Shown: positions 6,160 through 11,354 of the stretch, one piece after another
Layout: each line of letters opens with the position of its first letter
Numbering within the stretch: the first letter of the stretch is position 1
NCBI GenBank assembly: GCA_028710845.1
Contig: JAQTTI010000026.1
Coordinates: forward strand, 1-11,354
DNA from: Candidatus Omnitrophota bacterium
GTDB taxonomy: Bacteria; Omnitrophota; Gorgyraeia; Gygaellales; Profunditerraquicolaceae
DNA: 11,354 nucleotides
Direction of reading: 5' to 3'
Notes under the pieces: model-generated
The model's input: the letters and a program-made list of their open reading frames with translations, nothing else
Told to the model about the DNA's origin: nothing
The model's database searches: none
Position numbers and translations under genes: made by a program

Positions 6160-6200
6160 AACTAAGAGCTACGAACTAAGAACTACGAACTAAGAACTAA
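6160..6200. repeat. Heptanucleotide tandem array (about six 7-bp units; also three 14-bp units)
   Basis: The plus strand reads AACTAAG, AGCTACG, AACTAAG, AACTACG, AACTAAG, AACTAA in perfect 7-bp register, equivalent to three copies of a 14-bp unit with one substitution in the first copy. In gene orientation the unit is TAGTTCK. TAG complements occur at 6162, 6169, 6176, 6183, 6190 and 6197, exactly 7 nt apart, so stops fall in every frame. The array starts 5 nt after the glgC stop codon and ends about 26 nt before the acetyltransferase start. Confidence 0.9.
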
Positions 6201-6205
6201 ATCAT

Positions 6206-7435
6206 TTACTGCACACTTAACTTTTTCCCTTTTTCAACCACCACTATCCCGGATTCACTTACAAAAAACCTCTTCTTATCTTCCTCAAGGTTAAAACCTA
6301 TAACAATCCCCTGCGGTATATTTACATCTTTGTCAATTATAGCTCTTTTGATTTTTGCATAGCGGCCGACATTGACGCTCTCCATTAAAATCGAATCATA
6401 TACTTCGGAAAAACTGTTTATCCTGACATTCGGGGAAAGTATTGACCTTTGAACGCGGCCGCCTGAAACAACGCAGCCTTCCGAAACGATCGAATCAAGG
6501 ACTAAGCCTACCCTGCCTTCTTCCTTATCTCCCGAATGGACAGTCTTAACCGGAGGATACTGTTCTTGAAATGTCCTAAGCGGCCATTCCTGATCGTAAA
6601 GATTAAAGGTCGGGTTCACCTCGATTAACCCCATATTGGCTTCATAATAGGCATCGATAGTCCCAATGTCCTGCCAATATTCATCCACATTATCTTTATT
6701 ACGGAAATTATAAGCTACGACCTTCATTCCTTTTTTGATCATCTGCGGGAGAATATCCTTACCGAAATCATGAGAAGATGTAATATTCTTAGCATCTGCC
6801 AGAAGTTCCTGCATTAGTACAGAGTGATTAAAAACATAGATGCCCATCGAGCCGTAAATCTTGTCTGTTTTTCCAGGGATAGATTTTGGGTTATCCGGCT
6901 TTTCCTGAAAACCGGTAACTAACCCCCGGCTATCTACTTCAATCACCCCTAAATGCTTGGATTTATTTTTATCCACTTCGACTACGCCGACTGTCAGGTC
7001 TGCGTTCATGTCGCGATGCACATCAATCATCGAATAGTAATTCATTTTATAGATATGGTCGCCGGCTAAGATTAAAACTTCATCAGGCTTATCCATCTCT
7101 AAAGTATATAAATTTTGGTAGATTGCATCGGCGGTACCTAAGTACCAGGAGTTTCCGATTCTTTGCTGCGCCGGTAAAAGCTCGATAAACTGGCCCAATT
7201 CTGAAGGCAGGAAATTCCAGCCAAGCCGGATGTGCCTCTGGAGCGAAGCAGATTTATACTGAGTAAGAATATAGATTTTTCGCAGGCCTGAGTTAATGCA
7301 GTTGCTCAAGGTGAAATCAATAACCCTATATATTCCCCCGAAAGGAACTGCGGGTTTTGCCCTGTCTTTGGTTAAAGGAAGCAGGCGTTCGCCCTTACCT
7401 CCTGCCATGATAAATGTTAAAACTTTGCGCATCAT
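6206..7435 (-). CDS. glgC: Glucose-1-phosphate adenylyltransferase (ADP-glucose pyrophosphorylase)
   Basis: GlgC makes ADP-glucose from ATP and glucose 1-phosphate, the committed step of bacterial glycogen synthesis. The 409-residue protein is of normal length. The nucleotidyltransferase domain starts with MAGGKGERLLPLTKDRAKPA (10-29) and PFGGIYRVIDFTLSNCINSG (31-50). It continues with WYLGTADAIYQN, an LAGDHIYKM metal-binding segment, GFQEKP (glucose-1-phosphate lysine), SHDFGKDILP and VDEYWQDIGTIDAYYEANM. The C-terminal third is a left-handed beta-helix with repeated short hydrophobic turns. The first of two tandem ATG codons (7435) overlaps the marC stop as ATGA, and an AGGAG lies 10 nt upstream, so translation is probably coupled. 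The usual partners glgA and glgB are not in the window. Allosteric control by glycolytic intermediates is typical of the family but cannot be judged here. Confidence 0.97.
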   Translation of the reverse strand: MMRKVLTFIMAGGKGERLLPLTKDRAKPAVPFGGIYRVIDFTLSNCINSGLRKIYILTQYKSASLQRHIRLGWNFLPSELGQFIELLPAQQRIGNSWYLGTADAIYQNLYTLEMDKPDEVLILAGDHIYKMNYYSMIDVHRDMNADLTVGVVEVDKNKSKHLGVIEVDSRGLVTGFQEKPDNPKSIPGKTDKIYGSMGIYVFNHSVLMQELLADAKNITSSHDFGKDILPQMIKKGMKVVAYNFRNKDNVDEYWQDIGTIDAYYEANMGLIEVNPTFNLYDQEWPLRTFQEQYPPVKTVHSGDKEEGRVGLVLDSIVSEGCVVSGGRVQRSILSPNVRINSFSEVYDSILMESVNVGRYAKIKRAIIDKDVNIPQGIVIGFNLEEDKKRFFVSESGIVVVEKGKKLSVQ

Positions 7436-8034
7436 GATAAAAACGCTCCTGTGATCCCGTGCCTGATCATCATTACGGCAATAGCCGCCAACAATATATA
7501 CATTATTTTAGAAAATGCCCTTATACCGCTGGTGCCGATTAATTTTATAATTAGATCCGCCTTGACTAAGGTGACCCAAACAAAAAACATATTCAATATA
7601 ACTGATATCAAGGTTGCCATCGGCCCGAAACTATTCATGATCATCAAAGTAGTAGCTAAAGTAGCCGGGCCGGTGATTAAAGGCGTCCCCAAAGGAAATA
7701 CGCCCATGCTTTTATCATTAGAAGAGCTGGTTAATGAGCTTTTTTGGGCTCCGGGAAGTAAAAGCCGGGCAGCGATTATAAATAAAAGCGCGCCGCCGGC
7801 GATCTGAAAATCGGGGATGGTTATGCCAAGGACAGAAAAAACCCAGGTGCCGATAAACATAAAAATTACGGCAACCGCAGTCGCGGTCGAAACAGCGTCA
7901 AAAACTATCCTATTCCTCTGTTTTTTGGAAAAATGTTCGACCAGGGACAAAAAAATAGGGATATTGCCGATTGCATCAATTGCAACAAAAAGCGGAATGA
8001 AGCTAAGTATATAAGGTTTAAGCATTTCCATCAT
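7432..8034 (-). CDS. MarC-family (UPF0056/NAAT) integral membrane protein
   Basis: The 200-residue protein is built of about six hydrophobic segments (roughly 8-26, 40-62, 70-90, 115-135, 138-158 and 172-192). It has MarC-family features: an early FVAIDAIGNIPIFLSL segment, a second-helix region after KKQRNRIVFDAV, IAGGALLFIIAARLLLPG, and PLGTPLITGPATLATTLMI, the conserved Pro/Gly-rich stretch before the fourth helix. The family's function is uncertain: some archaeal relatives are reported amino-acid transporters, while E. coli MarC is not an efflux pump. Translation probably starts at the tandem ATGATG at 8034/8031, which coincides with the predicted transcription start, so the mRNA would be leaderless. 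Met4 is another possible start. The gene overlaps glgC by 4 nt. No metabolic reason for the pairing is apparent. Confidence 0.93.
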   Translation of the reverse strand: MMEMLKPYILSFIPLFVAIDAIGNIPIFLSLVEHFSKKQRNRIVFDAVSTATAVAVIFMFIGTWVFSVLGITIPDFQIAGGALLFIIAARLLLPGAQKSSLTSSSNDKSMGVFPLGTPLITGPATLATTLMIMNSFGPMATLISVILNMFFVWVTLVKADLIIKLIGTSGIRAFSKIMYILLAAIAVMMIRHGITGAFLS

Positions 8035-8040
8035 TCTAAT

Positions 8041-8069
8041 ATTATATAGAATTGTTTCCTAGTTGGCAA
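8041..8069 (-). promoter_or_regulatory. Sigma-70-type promoter of the marC-glgC unit
   Basis: On the minus strand TTGCCA (8064-8069, 5/6 match) and TATAAT (8041-8046, 6/6 match) are separated by exactly 17 nt. The predicted start lies at about 8034, which is the A of the first marC ATG, so no untranslated leader is expected. It sits in the 64-bp gap after the MFS transporter gene. No intrinsic terminator separates the upstream unit from it. Confidence 0.78.
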
Positions 8070-8100
8070 TATATATTTAGAAATCGCTTCCGAAACAATT
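8050..8100. repeat. 9-bp inverted repeat spanning the marC promoter -35 region
   Basis: AATTGTTTC at 8050-8058 is perfectly inverted at 8092-8100, with 33 nt between the arms. One arm lies inside the promoter spacer and the other overlaps the MFS transporter stop codon. It could be a split operator, or a weak hairpin in read-through RNA, but a 9-bp match at this distance is expected about once or twice by chance in a window this long. Confidence 0.25.
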
Positions 8101-9256
8101 ATTCAATTTTATTGATGAGCAACAGACAAAGAAAACTGGTTAGCGCGGAGATGACAATTAACCACTGCAGGCCTATTCTAGGAAGCAGGTATGCGCCGGA
8201 TAGGTTGCTGGATAAAACAGCTAAATTACTTACGCTGCATAAAAGGGCAAATGAAGTCGCCTCCAATCCTTTAAGTGAGTTACGGGCCATAAAATCCATT
8301 ACCATTACGAATATAAACATCCCTAGAAAACTATATATTACATCATAAAAAACCGCAGTAAAAGGAGTGTAATACAAAAAGCTCAAAGTTGTTATTGCGC
8401 CGATAAAGACCGAAAAGTACAACCATTTCTTGATATTTATCCTTTGGCTGAACTTATAATAAAGCAATGAGCCGGCTATCCCGAAGACCGTACTGATGGT
8501 ACTGATAGAGCCGATCCACATCTTGCCCCATTTGAAACTATCCCGCTGGATAAAAAATAAAGGCGTGCCGAAGGAAGGAGAATATTTATAAAGGAAGATG
8601 AAAAACGCTATAATCAATATTTTTTTGTCGCTAAAGATTTTTTTTAAATCAAACAATAGCGAAGAAAACCCGGGCGGCTTTTCCTGTTTTTCTTCTTGGT
8701 AAAAAAATGCGGGCAGCATGACCAAAAGATAGACCGGAATAAGCAATAAAAAACCTATTTTGTAATCCCATTTCTCGGCGATATAAGCGCCTCCTAATCC
8801 GGTAAATAAGCCTGCGGTTAGAATCGATGCCCATTGGATACTCTGAATTTTTCCGGTAATCTGGTGTTTTTTGCCTTCAACGCACATGATCCCGTCTACC
8901 GCCACATCCCTGAAAGCCGCATTATTCGAAGCAAGAATCAATAAGGCGATTAAAATTGCCAGCGGCATCTGGAATAAACCGATAAATAAAACAAAGATTA
9001 TATCCAGCGCCAAGGAAATAAATACCCAGGCGCGTTTAGCTAAGAAATTATCGATAATATAGCCGATTAAAGGTTTTACCAGCCAGGCAAAGGTAGTGAT
9101 GCTGGAAATAACCATTATTTTTTCCGGAGAGAAATTGAGGGTTTCTTTGAGGTAATAAAAAAGGCCCTGACCAGGCAGACCTTCTATTCCTTGAGTGAAA
9201 TAGACTGCGCTTGAAAGGGCAAATATCCAGAATAGCTTTTTATTTGGTTGCTGCAT
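8099..9256 (-). CDS. Major facilitator superfamily transporter, folate-biopterin (BT1)-like
   Basis: The 385-residue protein is hydrophobic throughout and fits 11-12 transmembrane helices, with a basic central loop near residue 195 (YQEEKQEKPPG). The N-terminus reads YFTQGIEGLPGQGLFYYLKE, then LNFSPEKIMVISSITTFAWL and VKPLIGYIIDNF. This is the pattern of the BT1/folate-biopterin branch, in which LPG...YYLK...PW.IKPL.G...D is typical. Members in other organisms carry folates or pterins, but many bacterial relatives are uncharacterised, so the substrate is open. The start ATG (9256) lies inside the last codons of secG, a 17-nt overlap, with AAGGCGG just upstream. It is therefore translated from the pgk-tpiA-secG message. 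Its stop codon abuts the marC promoter region, and no hairpin terminator is seen. Confidence 0.85.
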   Translation of the reverse strand: MQQPNKKLFWIFALSSAVYFTQGIEGLPGQGLFYYLKETLNFSPEKIMVISSITTFAWLVKPLIGYIIDNFLAKRAWVFISLALDIIFVLFIGLFQMPLAILIALLILASNNAAFRDVAVDGIMCVEGKKHQITGKIQSIQWASILTAGLFTGLGGAYIAEKWDYKIGFLLLIPVYLLVMLPAFFYQEEKQEKPPGFSSLLFDLKKIFSDKKILIIAFFIFLYKYSPSFGTPLFFIQRDSFKWGKMWIGSISTISTVFGIAGSLLYYKFSQRINIKKWLYFSVFIGAITTLSFLYYTPFTAVFYDVIYSFLGMFIFVMVMDFMARNSLKGLEATSFALLCSVSNLAVLSSNLSGAYLLPRIGLQWLIVISALTSFLCLLLINKIE

Positions 9257-9626
9257 CCGCCTTGGCTTGATCAGCTGGTAAATTTATTGCAGCTTTTTCC
9301 TCAACCTTTATCGGCGCCTGATCAATGGCTTTGGTCGCGGCAGACTTGGTATCAATACCTGCCTTTTGAACCTGGGGCCGGGCGGAACGCATTAATGACT
9401 TGCTCTGCCTGACCGAAAGGATTGCTAGCGCTAAACAGGTCATAAAAAAAACAATCGACATAATTGTGGTCGTTCGGGTTAAAAACGCGCTGGTCTTTGT
9501 CCCAAACATCGATTCGACTCCGGCAAAACTTTCCACCAGGCCGGCTCCTCTTCCGCGCTGAATTAAGACCAAACCGATTAAAATTATGCAGGCAATCACA
9601 TGGATTATAATTAATACCGTTATCAT
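9240..9626 (-). CDS. secG: Preprotein translocase subunit SecG
   Basis: SecG is the small auxiliary subunit of the SecYEG inner-membrane channel. The 128-residue protein shows the two family helices: residues 1-22 (ITVLIIIHVIACIILIGLVL), then the short conserved loop IQRGRGAGLVESFAGVESMFGTKTSAFLTRTTT, and a second helix at about 55-72. A hydrophilic tail rich in Ala, Lys, Asp and Gln follows (about 75-128), longer than in many homologues. The ATG overlaps the tpiA stop as ATGA, and GAGG lies about 8 nt upstream. The tpiA-secG order is common in bacteria, so this position supports the identity and carries no special functional meaning. Confidence 0.94.
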   Translation of the reverse strand: MITVLIIIHVIACIILIGLVLIQRGRGAGLVESFAGVESMFGTKTSAFLTRTTTIMSIVFFMTCLALAILSVRQSKSLMRSARPQVQKAGIDTKSAATKAIDQAPIKVEEKAAINLPADQAKADAATK

Positions 9627-10390
9627 TTTACTACCTCGCTGGCTTTAGTTACTATTTGAGAAAAACTATCGGCCTTTAAACTGGCCCCACCGACTAACGC
9701 TCCGTCAACATCCGGCTTGCTTATTAGTTCGGCAATATTATCGGGTTTAACGCTTCCGCCGTATTGGATCCTGATTTGACTGGAGATTTCTTCTTGATAA
9801 AGTTCTTTTAATAAATCGCGGATAAATTTATGCACCTCTTGAGCCTGCTCAGGAGTAGCAGTAAGTCCTGTGCCGATAGCCCAGACCGGCTCATAAGCAA
9901 TAACTATTTTTAGCATATCTTCCGGGCTAATCTCAACCAAAGCGCCTTTGATATGGCTTTCAATTACCTTAAATGTATTATTAGATTCTCTTTCCTGCCT
10001 GTTTTCGCCTACGCAGACAATCGGGATAAGCCCATTTTTAAGGCTGGCCTTAATTTTCTTGTTTACATTTTCGTTGGTCTCGCCAAAAAATTGCCGGCGT
10101 TCCGAGTGGCCGATAATTACATAACGGCAACCCGCATCTTTTAACATAACCGGCGAAACTTCGCCGGTAAAAGCGCCTTCATCCTGCCAGTAAAGGTTCT
10201 GGCCTCCGACGGCAATATTGCTGGTTTCCAGCGCATCCGCTAAATAGGCAAGTAAGGTATAAGGCGGACAAACCACTATATCGACATTTTCGATTTTAAA
10301 AAGATCCCTTCTTAAAGCAACTACCAGTTCCTGGCCGTCCTTAAGCGTCTTATACATCTTCCAGTTGCCTGCTATAATTGGTTTTCTCAT
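9623..10390 (-). CDS. tpiA: Triosephosphate isomerase
   Basis: TpiA interconverts dihydroxyacetone phosphate and glyceraldehyde 3-phosphate in the cytoplasm. The 255-residue protein has the full (beta/alpha)8 barrel length. Substrate-binding Asn9 and Lys11 lie in AGNWKMYKT (7-15). The electrophile His95 is in YVIIGHSERRQFFGE (90-104) and the base Glu167 is in IAYEPVWAIGTG (164-175), which also leads into flexible loop 6. The phosphate-binding segments are IQYGGSVKPDN (208-218) and ALVGGASLK (231-239). All catalytic residues are present. The start ATG overlaps the pgk stop codon as ATGA and has no strong ribosome site of its own, which fits coupling to pgk. Confidence 0.98.
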   Translation of the reverse strand: MRKPIIAGNWKMYKTLKDGQELVVALRRDLFKIENVDIVVCPPYTLLAYLADALETSNIAVGGQNLYWQDEGAFTGEVSPVMLKDAGCRYVIIGHSERRQFFGETNENVNKKIKASLKNGLIPIVCVGENRQERESNNTFKVIESHIKGALVEISPEDMLKIVIAYEPVWAIGTGLTATPEQAQEVHKFIRDLLKELYQEEISSQIRIQYGGSVKPDNIAELISKPDVDGALVGGASLKADSFSQIVTKASEVVK

Positions 10391-11354
10391 TTATCTGTTA
10401 AAGCTGCAATACCGGGAAGAATTTTACCCTCCAGGAATTCCAAGCTTGCCCCTCCTCCGGTTGAAATATGCGACATTTTATCCTCTAATTTAAATTTAGC
10501 GATAGCTGCGGCCGTATCGCCGCCTCCGATAATCGAGGTAGTTTTTAAGGTAGAAATAAAATTAGCCACAGCTTTAGTCCCGTTGCTAAAAGCATCCATC
10601 TCGAATATTCCCAGCGGGCCATTCCAGACTATTGTCTGGGCTGTTTTTAACTTATCCTGGAACAATTTAACGGTTTTTGGACCGATATCAACCGCTATCT
10701 TGCCTTCCGGAATATTATCCGGGACAATTTCGCTTTTGGCATTTGGGTCAATATTATCCACCACAATGTTATCGATCGGCAGTAAAATTTCTTTGTTTAA
10801 TTTTTTGGCCTCAGTAAGAATAGTGTTAGCCAGGTCAAGTTTATCTTTCTCAAGTTTTGAATTACCGATCTCTTTTCCCTGTGCTTTTAGGAAAGTATAA
10901 GCCATGCCGCCGCCGATAATAATCGCATCGCATTTGGGAAGTAAATTTTCAATTACGGCAATTTTATCCGATACTTTGGCCCCGCCTAAAATAACCATAA
11001 AAGGCCTCTGAGGGTTTTTCAGTGCCTCGCCCAGGTATCTAATCTCTTTTTCAAGAAGAAACCCGGCGCAGCTGCGCAAGAAATGGGTAACCCCTTCCGT
11101 TGAAGCATGAGCGCGGTGAGCGGTACCGAAAGCATCATTAACAAAGATATCCGCCAATGAAGCAAGCTGCCGGGAAAAGTTTTCATCATTAGCCTCTTCC
11201 TCGGCATGGTAACGCAGATTCTCAAGTAAAACTACTTTTTCTTTTTTATTATCAATATCCTGCTTAATTGCCTCACCCACGCAATCATTAAGGAATAATA
11301 TATCCTCTTTCAAAAGCTCTTTTAGGCGTACCGCTACCGGCTTAAGGCTGTATT
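10387..11354 (-). CDS. pgk: Phosphoglycerate kinase, C-terminal ~80% (start lies beyond the right edge)
   Basis: Pgk transfers phosphate from 1,3-bisphosphoglycerate to ADP. About 322 codons are visible and the frame stays open to position 11354, so the true start lies outside the window. The first visible residues (YSLKPVAVRLKELL) match the region around residue 75-80 of full-length enzymes of about 395 residues. A TTG at 11313 is an internal Leu codon, not a start. Present are LLENLRYHAEEE, FVNDAFGTAHRAHAST (3-phosphoglycerate side), ILGGAKVSDKI, GGGMAYTFLKAQG, VWNGPLGIFEMDAFSNGT (nucleotide side) and STGGGASLEFLEGKILPG. The missing part would hold the first substrate-binding Asp/Asn/Arg residues. 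It heads the pgk-tpiA-secG-MFS run of overlapping genes, and gap may lie just upstream, as is common, but this cannot be seen. Confidence 0.97.
   Translation of the reverse strand, partial: YSLKPVAVRLKELLKEDILFLNDCVGEAIKQDIDNKKEKVVLLENLRYHAEEEANDENFSRQLASLADIFVNDAFGTAHRAHASTEGVTHFLRSCAGFLLEKEIRYLGEALKNPQRPFMVILGGAKVSDKIAVIENLLPKCDAIIIGGGMAYTFLKAQGKEIGNSKLEKDKLDLANTILTEAKKLNKEILLPIDNIVVDNIDPNAKSEIVPDNIPEGKIAVDIGPKTVKLFQDKLKTAQTIVWNGPLGIFEMDAFSNGTKAVANFISTLKTTSIIGGGDTAAAIAKFKLEDKMSHISTGGGASLEFLEGKILPGIAALTDK

Noticed and set aside
1956..6200. Heptad arrays as CRISPR
   Set aside because: Units are only 7 bp with no unique spacers, arrays are under 45 bp, and no cas genes are present.
7451..8014. 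Plus-strand open frames opposite marC
   Set aside because: They are low-complexity antisense translations of a membrane protein, and the minus strand encodes a recognisable MarC family protein.
11019..11225. Minus-strand 68-codon frame within pgk
   Set aside because: It overlaps conserved Pgk motifs in another frame and shows no protein family features.

Overview
The window is a compact bacterial segment of moderate-to-low G+C in which every recognisable gene lies on the minus strand, so transcription runs from the right edge to the left. I see no tRNA, rRNA, CRISPR array, transposase or prophage gene. The largest non-coding stretch is only about 190 bp, so there is no unexplained gap over 300 bp. 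Gene content and style fit an anaerobic, Gram-negative-like uncultivated lineage such as Omnitrophota. Pointers are a ferredoxin-fused EtfA, a short type IV pilin-like protein, pgk-tpiA-secG linkage and GlgC. This assignment is inference, not proof.

Layout from right to left (transcription order): (1) 11354-8099, a tightly overlapping unit of pgk (5' end cut off by the window), tpiA, secG and a BT1-like major facilitator transporter. (2) 8069-5684, a near-consensus promoter with its predicted start point at the first ATG, driving a MarC-family membrane protein, glgC (4-nt overlap) and an ArgA-like GNAT acetyltransferase. A heptanucleotide repeat array separates the last two. (3) 5689-1904, an extended -10 promoter driving an acyl-CoA dehydrogenase, etfB, a ferredoxin-fused etfA and a pilin-like gene, closed by a strong intrinsic terminator. 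A 75-bp four-armed palindromic repeat fills most of the gap before etfB, and a second heptad array follows the pilin stop codon. (4) 1830-1, a perfect consensus promoter (TTGACA, 17-nt spacer, TATAAT) driving a tiny excisionase-type HTH protein and smc, which runs off the left edge at the start of its hinge.

How the genes fit together: pgk, tpiA and glgC point to sugar-phosphate and glycogen metabolism. The acyl-CoA dehydrogenase/EtfB/EtfA trio has the gene order and ferredoxin fusion of flavin-based electron-bifurcating enoyl-CoA reductases such as CarCDE of Acetobacterium woodii, suggesting that an NADH-dependent reduction of an enoyl-CoA is coupled to ferredoxin reduction. smc and secG are housekeeping genes.

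The least ordinary features are in the intergenic DNA: two promoters that predict leaderless mRNAs, two heptad arrays directly after stop codons that place TAG at 7-nt intervals, and the four-armed palindrome abutting etfB. I did not find a clearly novel multi-gene defence or biosynthetic system.
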